64,000 nucleotides of DNA from Faucicola osloensis_D (GTDB lineage Bacteria > Pseudomonadota > Gammaproteobacteria > Pseudomonadales > Moraxellaceae). The stretch's first letter is position 1. Each line of letters starts with the position of its first letter. The stretch is from assembly GCA_020041925.1 (NCBI GenBank), contig CP083409.1; one strand, given 5' to 3'. The notes below the pieces were generated by a model that worked only from the letters and a program-made list of their open reading frames with translations, made no database searches and was not told the DNA's origin. Made by a program: the position numbers and the translations under genes. Positions 34,456-43,144 of this stretch are shown here, one piece after another.

Positions 34456-34554
34456 ATATTGGAAGCGATATTTTAACCAAAAAACATAAAATTGCAAGCT
34501 TTTTTTGGGCATAAACAACAAAATTTTTGCAATTGTTGATTTATCAAAAATTTA

Positions 34555-35460
34555 TTACAGCGTGTGTACCCAATACGCCTGAAAAGGTGAGGATTGTAGC
34601 CAGTCTTTAATGCTATTTTTATCAAAATCGCTAGGTACTGGCAAAAACACACAGCTTCCTGAGCCCGTCATGCGCGGTGTGGTGCGGGTGCTGGCGGCAA
34701 GCGTCATTAAAACCTGCATGGCAGCATTGACATCTGCAGATAATGCACATACCACAGGTTCAAAAACATTGGTAAAGCCATCGGTTAACTGATTGGTAAA
34801 GGCATGACAATGGCTTTGCAAATAGTCATGAGAAAGGCTTGCACAGTCCCGTTTTAGTAGCGGGTGGGCGAAAAGTTCAGCCGTGCTGATATGGGCATCG
34901 GGTTTTAACAATAAAAATTGCTGCGCAGGCAAGTCAATCGGCGTTAAAATCTCGCCGATGCCTTCAGCAATGGCGTCTTTGCCAAAAATAAATATCGGTA
35001 CATCGGCGCCCAGTTTTGCGCCGATGAGGCGTAGCTGCTCATTGCTCAATCCCAGCTGCCATAAGGTATTGAGCGTTGTCAGGGCTGTCGCACAATTAGA
35101 CGAACCCCCGCCCAAGCCTGCCCCCATCGGAATGTTTTTATCGAGGTGAATGTCAACAATCGGTAATTGGGCGATTTGCGAGTCACTCAAGATTTGATGA
35201 TTTTTGGCAAAGGCTAATAAGGCAATGGCCGCTTTAACAATCAGATTGTCGGCAGGGTTGTCGGTGACGTGCTCGGCATTGGTAAAGATGACGGGCAAGT
35301 TGTCGCCAATGGCTTTATCCGTCTGACTAAAAGTGAGCGTATCGTACAAATCTATCAGCCGAAATACGGTCTGTAGATTGTGATAGCCGTCGGGGCGTTT
35401 ACCGGTAATATGTAAAAATAGATTGATTTTGGCAGGGGATTGTTGGGTAATGGTCGGCAT
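34555..35460 (-). CDS. ispE: 4-diphosphocytidyl-2-C-methyl-D-erythritol kinase
   Basis: This 301-aa GHMP kinase has the N-terminal SPAKINLFLHITGKRPDGYH (catalytic Lys region), the ATP loop PMGAGLGGGSSNCATAL and the C-terminal MTGSGSCVFL. It carries out the fourth step of the MEP pathway to isoprenoids. In many relatives lolB precedes ispE; here the upstream neighbour is instead a restriction-like locus, which suggests an insertion or rearrangement at this point. Confidence 0.96.
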   Translation of the reverse strand: MPTITQQSPAKINLFLHITGKRPDGYHNLQTVFRLIDLYDTLTFSQTDKAIGDNLPVIFTNAEHVTDNPADNLIVKAAIALLAFAKNHQILSDSQIAQLPIVDIHLDKNIPMGAGLGGGSSNCATALTTLNTLWQLGLSNEQLRLIGAKLGADVPIFIFGKDAIAEGIGEILTPIDLPAQQFLLLKPDAHISTAELFAHPLLKRDCASLSHDYLQSHCHAFTNQLTDGFTNVFEPVVCALSADVNAAMQVLMTLAASTRTTPRMTGSGSCVFLPVPSDFDKNSIKDWLQSSPFQAYWVHTL

Positions 35461-35465
35461 AAATT

Positions 35466-35763
35466 TTAGTCAAAATAGTAATGGACATTAGGCAGATGGC
35501 TTTGAATAACATTTAGAATATTGTTTTGGATAAACGCTTCATCCATGCCATTATGAAAAATCTCAACATAGTCACTATGCTCGATTCTATCAAATTGAAA
35601 CAAATAAGAAATTTCTACGTTGCTTTTTTCGTTCGCTTTCTTCATTCGGGCGTTGTATAAACTGCCATTGTTGTTGGTCAAAGTCGATATAACTGGCATA
35701 GAAGTTTTCAAATTCACATTGGGCAATCTTCTTAAAATCAGTTGTCTGGATAAATAGTGTCAT
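35466..35763 (-). pseudogene. Frameshifted small hypothetical gene downstream of the DpnI homologue
   Basis: An ATG at 35763 (GAG ten bases upstream) opens a frame reading MTLFIQTTDFKKIAQ... through FIQRPNEESERKK. It would stop after 57 codons. A second frame then reads VEISYLFQFDRIEHSDY... to HYYFD at 35466. The join falls at a run of six A (minus strand, near 35624-35629): one extra base there separates the frames. Restored, it would encode about 99 aa of unknown family. It starts 16 bp after the endonuclease stop, so it is the second gene of that operon. It may be a true pseudogene, a sequencing error, or slippage-switched. The 86-aa continuous ORF's N-terminal third is a shadow. Confidence 0.5.
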
Positions 35764-35779
35764 TGCTTTTTCTCAAATT

Positions 35780-36550
35780 TTAATATGGTATTTTGCGATA
35801 GTTGCCGTTACCCAAAAATTCGATGATATGTTTGTCTCTTAAAATTTGTAATTGTTGGCGAATTTTAGCATGAATATGTTGATTGCTTGGAAATTGTTTG
35901 GCAAGTATTGGCGCGTAGGCATAAATATCTTTGAGTGTAAAATTGGGATTAGGCAGCTTTTCAACACATTGCATAATTGCCAACAGCCAACCTTTTTGCT
36001 TGGCAGTGGTTTGACGTAAAAATAAATGTTGTTGCCATTGCTCAATGACTGTGTCTTTAGCAACGATATTGCCATTGGTCACTAAAGAAATCTTACCACT
36101 TGTAGGCAGTTGGCTGATATCCATTGAGCACATGATGTAATTGGGTCGAGTCGGCAAGCCTTTGGCACGTGGCATAATAATGTTTGGTGTAAAAAAATGC
36201 TTAGGGATAACGATGAGATGCTGTACCGCCAAATCCGTTTTACGATAGCACAAGAAGAAAAAACTGGGATTGTTCTCGGCAGCAATTCGCTCAAGCATCG
36301 TATGATATGCGCCATCAGCCACTTTATTGCCTATACTTGTGCCTTGTTTGCTTTTTAATTCGTATTCTTCATGGCATTGTGAGCAGAAGAAATCGGCAAC
36401 AGGTTGATTATTTTGAAATGATTCAATAGCTTCATTGCCGCAACTGGGGCAATAAATATTTTGTTTTAGCCAACTTTCGGTTAACACTCTTGCCACTTGT
36501 GAAGGACTTTGATAATTTGCCGCAAGATTTTTATCCAAGAATAGGTGCAT
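35780..36550 (-). CDS. DpnI-like methylation-dependent restriction endonuclease (type IIM)
   Basis: This 256-aa protein aligns in length and along its whole sequence with DpnI, as remembered. The N-terminal nuclease domain has a zinc site C34, C37, C56, C59 (CPSCG...CSQC) and the PD-(D/E)xK residues D53 (PVADFF) and E64-x-K66 (YELKSK), at the same numbers as in DpnI. The C-terminal winged helix (about 190-256; KIRQQLQILRDKHIIEF, GNGNYRK) is DpnI's second methyl-DNA reader. DpnI cuts G-m6A-TC, so a host with this gene should lack Dam methylation at GATC. It is a defence gene against Dam-modified DNA, AT-richer than its neighbours. No methylase is adjacent, as expected for this type. Confidence 0.9.
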   Translation of the reverse strand: MHLFLDKNLAANYQSPSQVARVLTESWLKQNIYCPSCGNEAIESFQNNQPVADFFCSQCHEEYELKSKQGTSIGNKVADGAYHTMLERIAAENNPSFFFLCYRKTDLAVQHLIVIPKHFFTPNIIMPRAKGLPTRPNYIMCSMDISQLPTSGKISLVTNGNIVAKDTVIEQWQQHLFLRQTTAKQKGWLLAIMQCVEKLPNPNFTLKDIYAYAPILAKQFPSNQHIHAKIRQQLQILRDKHIIEFLGNGNYRKIPY

Positions 36551-36608
36551 AATTTATTTAAAAAACTTTTAATTTAATTTTAGGAAGTGCTATGCAAAAC
36601 TCATAACA

Positions 36609-37856
36609 TTAAGCATTGGCTTTCATTATTTTTGGCTCTTGAATCGGTAGATTGAGCACAGCAGCCAAGGCAGCCAGCGCCATATCGGCATACCACATAT
36701 ACTGATAATTACCAAATTTATCAACCACAATTCCCCCCAAGTAGGTGCCCAAAAACCCACCAACTTGGTGACTAAACAACACCAATCCAAACAAGGTAGC
36801 CAAATATTTGACCCCATATAACTTGCCAACAGTTGCCGCAGTCGGAGGTACGGTGGCAAGCCAAGTTAGACCCAAGCTAACCGCAAATATAAAAAAAGTC
36901 GTTGCCGTCTTAGGCGCCATCAAGAAAATCGCAATCAAGATAGTACGGCTCAAATACATCCAAAACAAAATATATTTGCTGCGAAATTGCCCCACACACC
37001 AGCCGACAAACAAACTGCCCACCACATTTGACAAACCAATCAACGCGAGCGACCAAGAGGCAACATTACTACCGAGACCCGCCAACGTCACTTCCATCGG
37101 CAAATGAGTGACCAAAAACGCAATATGAAAACCACAGGTAAAAAAGCCGATATGCAGCAGCCAATAGTTACGATCGCTAAGCGCGCGTCGGATGGCTTGT
37201 GATAGCGTTTCGTGGGCTTGGTTATTGGCAACCGCCGACGAAGCGGCAGGCGCATGTTTACCAACATTGTTACCGTGCGTGAGATAATAAGCCAACGGCA
37301 AACACAGCAAACTTGTCCCTGCCATAAAATACATTGCCCCTGTCCAACCTACCAATGGCAGAGCAATTAACCCTTGTAAAATTGGCGCAAATAAAAATTG
37401 TCCAAACGAGCTGCCTGCATTGATAATACCCGACGCAGTGCCGCGCATATGGGGTGGGGTTTGATTCGCCACTTGTCCCATCAGCACTGAAAAACTACCC
37501 GCACCTGTCCCAAATGCGACCAAAATCCCAAGCGTGACCACCAAACCACCGGCGCTGACAAAATACGGCACACTAAAACAGCCAATCGCCAGTAGCAAAG
37601 TACCGAAAAATAGCACCCGCCATGCGCCAAATTTATCCGCCAGTGCCCCTGTCACAGGCTGTGACACGCCCCACATCAGCTGTGTCACCGCTAAGGCAAA
37701 ACTGATTTGCACAATGCCAATATGCGCGCTAGCATCAATCGGTTTGATAAATAACCCAAGCGATAGCCGAATCCCAGACGTAATCAATAAAATAACCGCA
37801 GCGGCGGCCACTAATAGCCAAAGCTGATTTTTTGACGGTAGGGCAGGGCTTGACAT
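36609..37856 (-). CDS. Major facilitator superfamily transporter
   Basis: This 415-aa inner-membrane permease has about 12 membrane segments. The loop-2/3 motif GALADKFGAWRVLFFG is the MFS signature, and its second-half equivalent is GGIVVDKFGNYQYMW. Overall it resembles the oxalate:formate/monocarboxylate-type group. The substrate cannot be deduced. It reads toward the DpnI homologue with a 58-bp gap and no clear terminator, so readthrough into that gene is possible. Confidence 0.82.
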   Translation of the reverse strand: MSSPALPSKNQLWLLVAAAAVILLITSGIRLSLGLFIKPIDASAHIGIVQISFALAVTQLMWGVSQPVTGALADKFGAWRVLFFGTLLLAIGCFSVPYFVSAGGLVVTLGILVAFGTGAGSFSVLMGQVANQTPPHMRGTASGIINAGSSFGQFLFAPILQGLIALPLVGWTGAMYFMAGTSLLCLPLAYYLTHGNNVGKHAPAASSAVANNQAHETLSQAIRRALSDRNYWLLHIGFFTCGFHIAFLVTHLPMEVTLAGLGSNVASWSLALIGLSNVVGSLFVGWCVGQFRSKYILFWMYLSRTILIAIFLMAPKTATTFFIFAVSLGLTWLATVPPTAATVGKLYGVKYLATLFGLVLFSHQVGGFLGTYLGGIVVDKFGNYQYMWYADMALAALAAVLNLPIQEPKIMKANA

Positions 37857-38014
37857 AGGTCATATCCAAAAAAAAGTAGCAAAAACTGGGGCAGTAACTA
37901 CTTGGCTAACGCGCTCGTATCTGAGGCATAAAACTGTACAAAAAAATCCATGAATGCGCGATTTCATACAATCAATGTACGCCGAGCAATCTTGATTAAT
38001 TTAACCCATAAAAA

Positions 38015-38040
38015 TAAAAAACCCTAGTAAATACTAGGGT
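38015..38040 (-). terminator. Terminator of the Sel1-repeat gene
   Basis: On the minus strand ACCCTAGTA / TACTAGGGT (9-bp perfect stem, 2-nt spacer) is followed by TTTTTTATTTTT, 56 bp past the stop of the Sel1 gene. Confidence 0.85.
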
Positions 38041-38095
38041 CTCAGGGATTTTAATGGTTAGCTTAACACTTAACCCAAAATTCGTTGTATTAAAC

Positions 38096-38677
38096 TTACT
38101 TGCTTTGAAACCAAGAATCCGCACGGCTACGTGCAGTGGCGATGTCTTGTGATGACAAGTTTAATGCCAATTGACCGATTTTGCTTTGCGCGCGGGTACG
38201 TACTTGGTCTGATAGCATGCCGTCACGAGCTGCTAGGTCATACCATTTGTAGGCATCGACCAATTTCTTTTCTTTTTCATCCAGCATGGCTAGGGTATAG
38301 CTGGCACGGTTATCACCAAGTTTTGCCGCTTTTTCTAACCAATAACGCGCTTGCCCAGCATTAGGCTGCACGCCTTCGCCACGAATATACATCATGGCAA
38401 GATTTAATTGTGCGGGTGCAATGTCTTGTTTGGCGGCGGTGGTGTACCATTGGATGGCTTGTTGGAAGTTTTGCTGAATGCCGAGACCTTTTTGGTAGCG
38501 TTTGGCTAGGAAGAATTGGGCTTGTTGGTTGCCAGTTTTAGCTTGGCTAAGTAATTCCATCGGTTCCATGCTGTCATAGCGTGAGCCATTGAGTGGAATA
38601 TTGGCAACCAATTCAGCGCTCGCAACGCCCGATAAGCCTAAAAATGCAGTTAACACGGTGACTTTTAATAATTTCAT
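38096..38677 (-). CDS. Sel1-repeat (TPR-like) exported protein
   Basis: A 193-aa protein is predicted from the ATG with GGAG seven bases upstream. A signal peptide (MKLLKVTVLTAFLGLSGVASA) directs it to the periplasm. Residues about 50-160 hold three Sel1 units (AQFFLAKRYQKGLGI, AQLNLAMMYIRGEGV, ASYTLAMLDEKEK), each a two-helix repeat used for protein contacts. The partner is unknown; such proteins often act in envelope assembly or stress signalling. Confidence 0.82.
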   Translation of the reverse strand: MKLLKVTVLTAFLGLSGVASAELVANIPLNGSRYDSMEPMELLSQAKTGNQQAQFFLAKRYQKGLGIQQNFQQAIQWYTTAAKQDIAPAQLNLAMMYIRGEGVQPNAGQARYWLEKAAKLGDNRASYTLAMLDEKEKKLVDAYKWYDLAARDGMLSDQVRTRAQSKIGQLALNLSSQDIATARSRADSWFQSK

Positions 38678-39036
38678 AACCAACTCCGAGTATCAAGCTG
38701 CAGCCGTCGCAAGCTTGCCTAGGTTTAGATAAAATAAACTTAATAAATAGGTAAACGAATTAACAGAAAATCTTAAATTTTACAATGATTTAGCTATTCG
38801 TTATGTTTTAATAGGATAACGCAATCTTTTGATTGTTTTAGGTTAACACTGTTTGCTTTGCGTTTCAAATATTTAAGTGAAAATGTAAACAGTTGTTACA
38901 ATATTTCACAGAGGAAACAAAGGCTTGCGACACTTGGTGTCGTGTAGGGCTTTACTTTTGTGACATACTATTATATTAGACGGTAATTTATCCGCTTACA
39001 AAATCTTCATAGGCATAGAATCAACGATAAAAAACC
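38678..39036. other. Non-coding gap between metW and the Sel1 gene
   Basis: These 359 bp are AT-rich and hold no supported gene. A perfect 6-bp hairpin cgacac-ttg-gtgtcg lies at 38928-38942 without a T tract. The Sel1 promoter must lie here, and metW ends without a clear intrinsic terminator. Confidence 0.45.
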
Positions 39037-39645
39037 TTAATTTTTGGTAACACGATAGATTGCCACATCGGCAAGTAAGTTGGGATTTTTACGGATGATT
39101 TGTGCAAGTAGCCAAGGGTAGGGCTTTTCACTTTCTTGCACCGCAAAACGATTGATGATGCGGATGTCATTGTCATCACACAGCTTTTCAAAGTCTTTAA
39201 AAGTACACAAGTGAATATTGGGCGTGTTGTACCAAGCAAACGGCAGGGCCTCAGACATTGGCATCATGCCTTTGATACCCAAGTGAATACGGTTTTGCCA
39301 ATGTGCAAAATTAGGGAAAGTGACAATCACTTCTTTGCCAACACGTACCATGTCGAGGAGTAGTTGGTCAGGCTCTTTGACCGCTTGTAGGGCGCGCGCC
39401 ATCACCACCGTGTCAAAGCTTGCGTCGGCAAACCGCGCTAACCCATCATTTAAGTCTTGCTCAATGACGTTGACGCCTTTGGTAACACAGTCATTGATTT
39501 TAGTTTGGTCGATTTCGATACCATAGCCAAACACGCCCAATTTGTTTTGCAAATGCGCGAGTAAATCACCGTTACCACAGCCTAAATCCAAGACTTTGGC
39601 ATTGGGTTTGATCCAGCGTTCGGCAAGTTGATGGTCGATTTTCAT
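39037..39645 (-). CDS. metW: Methionine biosynthesis protein MetW
   Basis: This 202-aa protein of the MetW family has a SAM-methyltransferase-like fold: VLDLGCGNGDLLAHL near residues 18-32, DASFDTVVMARALQAV, and the family-typical NFAHWQNRIHLGIKG and LPFAWYNTPNIHLCTFKDFE. MetW accompanies MetX in many proteobacteria and is needed for full methionine synthesis. It follows metX by 45 bp, which include a 12-bp tandem repeat (aaatccaaagtt). Confidence 0.95.
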   Translation of the reverse strand: MKIDHQLAERWIKPNAKVLDLGCGNGDLLAHLQNKLGVFGYGIEIDQTKINDCVTKGVNVIEQDLNDGLARFADASFDTVVMARALQAVKEPDQLLLDMVRVGKEVIVTFPNFAHWQNRIHLGIKGMMPMSEALPFAWYNTPNIHLCTFKDFEKLCDDNDIRIINRFAVQESEKPYPWLLAQIIRKNPNLLADVAIYRVTKN

Positions 39646-39657
39646 TCAATTCTCGTT

Positions 39658-39682
39658 AAATCCAAAGTTAAATCCAAAGTTA
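39658..39682. repeat. Short tandem repeat in the metX-metW gap
   Basis: The 12-bp unit aaatccaaagtt is present twice in tandem, with a third degenerate copy (aaatctaagtt) adjoining. It lies immediately before the metW ATG, so copy number could alter spacing or translation of metW. Confidence 0.6.
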
Positions 39683-39690
39683 AATCTAAG

Positions 39691-40956
39691 TTAGGCGGTT
39701 AAAAAATTAAATACCGATTGACGATAGGTCGGGATATCAAACAAAAACGAATCATGCCCATACGCGGCATCGATATTGATATAGCTTACGGGTTTACCAT
39801 TGGCAATTAACGCATCCACAATTTCTTGCGAGCGCTCTGGGCTAAACCGCCAATCGGTGGTAAAGGATATAATTAAAAACTTACATTGGGTATTTGCCAA
39901 TGCCAATCGTAGCGCATCGGTATCACTCAAACTATCATTGAGACTGTCATCCCCAATCGCGCCACGCGCCGGGTCAAAATAATCCAGGGCTTTGGTCATC
40001 AGCAAATAGGTATTGGCATCAAAACGTTCACTAAACTGCTCACCTTGGTAGCGTAAATAACTTTCCACTTGAAATTCTACATCGTAGTTGAACATCAGCT
40101 TGCCGGCTTTCAAATCGCGTCCAAATTTTACCCGCATCGCTTCATCGGTGAGATAAGTGATATGACCGACCATACGCGCCAAAATCAAGCCGCGTTTGGG
40201 GATTTTGCCCTGCTCGATGTAGCGTCCTTCACAAAAATCAGGATCGGATAAAATTGATTGGCGTGCCACTTCGTTAAAGGCGATATTTTGCGCAGACAGC
40301 TTCGGCGTGCTGGCAATGACCACACATTTTTTTAGCCGACTCGGATAGTCAATTGACCACTGCATGGCTTGCATGCCGCCCATTGAGCCACCAACAATGG
40401 CATGCCAAATGTCAATGCCCAGATAGTCAGAGAGCATGACTTGGGTTTTTACCCAGTCTTTGATGGTGACCAAGGGAAAATCTGGACCATAGGGCTTGCC
40501 GGTTTCGGGGTTGGTACTGGTTGGACCCGTCGAGCCGTAGCAGCTACCAATGTTGTTAAGACACACCACAAAAAAACGCGTGGTATCAATCGCTTTGTCA
40601 GGACCGATAAAATTATCCCACCAGCCTGCTTTTTTATCATCGCTACTATGATAGCCAGCCGCATGATGACTGCCCGATAGCGCATGACAAATCAATATCG
40701 CATTGGATTTATCGGCGTTAAGCTCGCCATAAGTTTCCACCATTAAATCAAAAAATGGCAGCGTGCGATTGCATTCTAGTGTCAGTGGGGTATCAAAATG
40801 AATTTTTTGCGGTGTGACGATACCCACAGATTTGCCATCAGATTTGGCAAAACTAATAGGATGATCGTCGTCAAAATTTTTGGGGACAGTCAATTCAGCT
40901 TCAGGTAAAATCTTGGTATGTGGTTTGTGTTGCTGTGTACTCACCCGCTTTCTCAC
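39691..40956 (-). CDS. metX: Homoserine O-acyltransferase (MetX)
   Basis: This 421-aa alpha/beta hydrolase makes O-acetyl- or O-succinyl-homoserine, the committed step to methionine. The nucleophile elbow is GGSMGGMQAMQW, and the acid and His of the triad lie in FTTDWRFSPE and AYGHDSFL. The ICHALSGSHHAAGY and NNIGSCYGSTGP segments are family hallmarks. The start is uncertain: the first in-frame codon is GTG at 40956, and a second GTG follows four codons later. Acyl donor (acetyl- or succinyl-CoA) cannot be told here. It pairs with metW. Confidence 0.93.
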   Translation of the reverse strand: MRKRVSTQQHKPHTKILPEAELTVPKNFDDDHPISFAKSDGKSVGIVTPQKIHFDTPLTLECNRTLPFFDLMVETYGELNADKSNAILICHALSGSHHAAGYHSSDDKKAGWWDNFIGPDKAIDTTRFFVVCLNNIGSCYGSTGPTSTNPETGKPYGPDFPLVTIKDWVKTQVMLSDYLGIDIWHAIVGGSMGGMQAMQWSIDYPSRLKKCVVIASTPKLSAQNIAFNEVARQSILSDPDFCEGRYIEQGKIPKRGLILARMVGHITYLTDEAMRVKFGRDLKAGKLMFNYDVEFQVESYLRYQGEQFSERFDANTYLLMTKALDYFDPARGAIGDDSLNDSLSDTDALRLALANTQCKFLIISFTTDWRFSPERSQEIVDALIANGKPVSYINIDAAYGHDSFLFDIPTYRQSVFNFLTA

Positions 40957-41032
40957 TAATTTTTGATTGATAACGCATTAAAAGTATAGCTATTGTAAGG
41001 GTTTATATGGGTTATCACAACTTGGAATTCAA

Positions 41033-41408
41033 ATGCCAAATTTAGCCTCATCACCCCACCATACACTCCTATTGTTCAAAGGCTTGGCTCTCACAGGATT
41101 GGCGCTCACGGGATTTTTGGCATTGACGTATTTGGCGTTTCATCAGCCGATGTTTTATCAGCCGACAGCGGTTTTGGCTGCCAACGCTAGTACAGTTACA
41201 AGCGACACGATGGTCAGCCATTCAAACAGCCACCAAAACCAACAGCCCACATAACCACCAAGCGGACGGTGAATCGGCTAGCAGTCCCTCACAAAACGCA
41301 ACCTTTGAAAGTCCTATTAAAAGTCCTGCTAAAAGCCCGGTATCCTCTGAACAAAATTCTCGTCTAGTAGATGCGCTATTGGTGATGGGTGGGCTAGGTT
41401 GTCATTGA
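41033..41408 (+). pseudogene. Hypothetical small membrane/secreted protein, probably frameshifted
   Basis: A 73-codon frame starts at 41033 with a hydrophobic segment (LLLFKGLALTGLALTGFLALTYLAF) and ends at 41254 in a Ser/His/Asn/Gln-rich stretch. The +1 frame then continues the same composition (SPHNHQADGESASS, SPIKSPAKSPVSSEQ) and ends LVDALLVMGGLGCH at 41408. One base change near 41240-41250 would join them into about 124 aa. Whether this is decay, sequencing error or two unrelated frames is open. No family is recognised. Confidence 0.35.
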
Positions 41409-41532
41409 TTCAAATATAGCTTAAAAAATGCAACAATTGAGCAATTTTAGGTGATTATCCGGTACGCGCACCCTAGTAAATATGCTAATCTTAACCCCAC
41501 TTTTTTATGATTTTTTGGATTAAACACAAATT

Positions 41533-42552
41533 ATGAAGCCAAGCAATCCACCTGAAATTGCCGTTGTCCTTGTGAATTTGGGAACACCCGATGCGCCGAC
41601 TGAAGCAGCGGTGCGCCGCTATCTCAAACAATTTTTGTCCGACCCGCGCGTGATTGAAATCCCGCAGTTTATTTGGCAAATCATTTTAAACTTGTTTGTG
41701 CTACGCAGTCGCCCCAAACGGGTTGCCCACGCCTATGCGAGCGTGTGGGATGGCGACTCCCCGCTGCGTAAAATCACGCTTGCCCAAGTGGACTTGTTGC
41801 AGCAGCGTTTTGATCAACAGCAACTGCCTTGCAAAGTAAGCGTCCATGCTGCCATGACCTATGGCAAACCTGCGTTAACAGATGTGCTATCGGCATTAAC
41901 TGCCAAAAAAGTAGAGCAAATGGTGATTTTGCCAGCTTATCCACAGTTTTCCGGTTCCACCACTGGGGCAGTGTTTGATGTCGTCGCCAAATGGGGGCTT
42001 AAGCAGCGTAATTTACCCAGCATTAGCTTTGTCAAAGATTATTTTGCTCATCCGCAATACATCCAAGCCTTGGCCCAGAGCGTCAAACGCTTCCAAGCTG
42101 AACATGGCAAACCTGAAAAATTGCTATTGAGTTTTCACGGGATTCCCGAGCCATATGAGAAAAAAGGCGATCCGTATGCCAGACGCTGTCGCTGTACGGC
42201 AGCGCATTTGGCGCAAGTGTTGGGGCTTGAGCATCATGAGTGGGAATGTAGTTTTCAATCACGCTTTGGTAAGCAAGAATGGGTCAAACCTTATACGGAT
42301 GTCACCTTAACCGAGTGGGGTAAGCAAGGCATCAAATCAGTACAGGTGCTGAGCCCAGCATTTTCGGCAGATTGCCTAGAGACGCTAGAAGAGTTGGCAG
42401 TCGAAAATCGACAGACATTCCAGTCCAATGGCGGTGGGGATTATCATTATATCCCTGCACTCAATATGGATGCTGCGCATATTGACTTGTTTGAATCATT
42501 GGCATTGCCACACGTGCAAGCGTGGCAACAAAATCTGCAAGGATGGTATTAA
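41533..42552 (+). CDS. hemH: Ferrochelatase
   Basis: This 339-aa enzyme inserts Fe(II) into protoporphyrin IX as the last haem step. VVLVNLGTPDAPT is at the N-terminus. The active-site His lies in LLSFHGIPEPYEKKGDPYARRC, and FQSRFGKQEWVKPYTD and SPAFSADCLETLEEL follow. There is no membrane segment. It stands alone between the small frameshifted gene and a bidirectional terminator. Confidence 0.97.
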   Translation: MKPSNPPEIAVVLVNLGTPDAPTEAAVRRYLKQFLSDPRVIEIPQFIWQIILNLFVLRSRPKRVAHAYASVWDGDSPLRKITLAQVDLLQQRFDQQQLPCKVSVHAAMTYGKPALTDVLSALTAKKVEQMVILPAYPQFSGSTTGAVFDVVAKWGLKQRNLPSISFVKDYFAHPQYIQALAQSVKRFQAEHGKPEKLLLSFHGIPEPYEKKGDPYARRCRCTAAHLAQVLGLEHHEWECSFQSRFGKQEWVKPYTDVTLTEWGKQGIKSVQVLSPAFSADCLETLEELAVENRQTFQSNGGGDYHYIPALNMDAAHIDLFESLALPHVQAWQQNLQGWY

Positions 42553-42645
42553 TACTTATTATTAAGACTTATTGTTAAAGCTTGGGCTTAAAGCGGATTA
42601 TTAAGCGCATTCATTAATAGCAAGTCTTATTAACTGCAAGCCAAT

Positions 42646-42675
42646 AAAAAAGGTTGGTAACTTACCAACCTTTTT
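42646..42675. terminator. Bidirectional terminator after hemH
   Basis: The sequence aaaaaggttggtaa / ttaccaaccttttt has T tracts in both directions. It ends hemH and the convergent small gene at 42718. Confidence 0.88.
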
Positions 42676-42717
42676 GGCGTTTTGACGTTTAAATACAAAA
42701 AATTTCAGTACAGAAAA

Positions 42718-42972
42718 TCAGTTTTTATAACTTTCATCTGCGGCATCAGGGTCAGCGATATCACCAATGGTCGGATAATGCTCTTCGTTAAAGCTATCTT
42801 CAACCAGTAATTCATCAATGCGCTGCTCATCAATATTTTGGCGATGAATCGCGGTCAAACCACTTTCACCCGCTTCAATATGGCTTGATGACAAGGATTC
42901 ATCATCCAAGTGCACAGTAAAACTATCCGAATCAATATCGCTCAAATTGCTAGATGTTGGCTTGGCTTTCAT
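42718..42972 (-). CDS. Small acidic hypothetical protein
   Basis: This is an 84-aa, Asp/Glu/Ser-rich, probably largely disordered protein (SSNLSDIDSDSF, HLDDESLSSSHIEAGESG). It has no Cys, signal or membrane segment. The frame is uninterrupted and ends at a terminator, which supports a real gene. No family is recognised. Confidence 0.55.
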   Translation of the reverse strand: MKAKPTSSNLSDIDSDSFTVHLDDESLSSSHIEAGESGLTAIHRQNIDEQRIDELLVEDSFNEEHYPTIGDIADPDAADESYKN

Positions 42973-43144
42973 TTTTGTTCCTTAATTTTCATTTATTGTT
43001 TATTATCAGTGTTATGGCGTTATCATAGCCAGTAATCAGCATGACATCTATGTTGCCAATGTGATATTTGTGTTATGTTATCGAAAACAGTTTTTCGCAC
43101 GACAGCGTTTTTAACAATTTTTATGGATAAAACAGGAAGTGATT

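Noticed and set aside
35466..36550. A full DpnII-type restriction-modification system
   Set aside because: There is no adenine methyltransferase motif (DPPY) nearby; the nuclease matches methyl-dependent DpnI, which needs no partner methylase.
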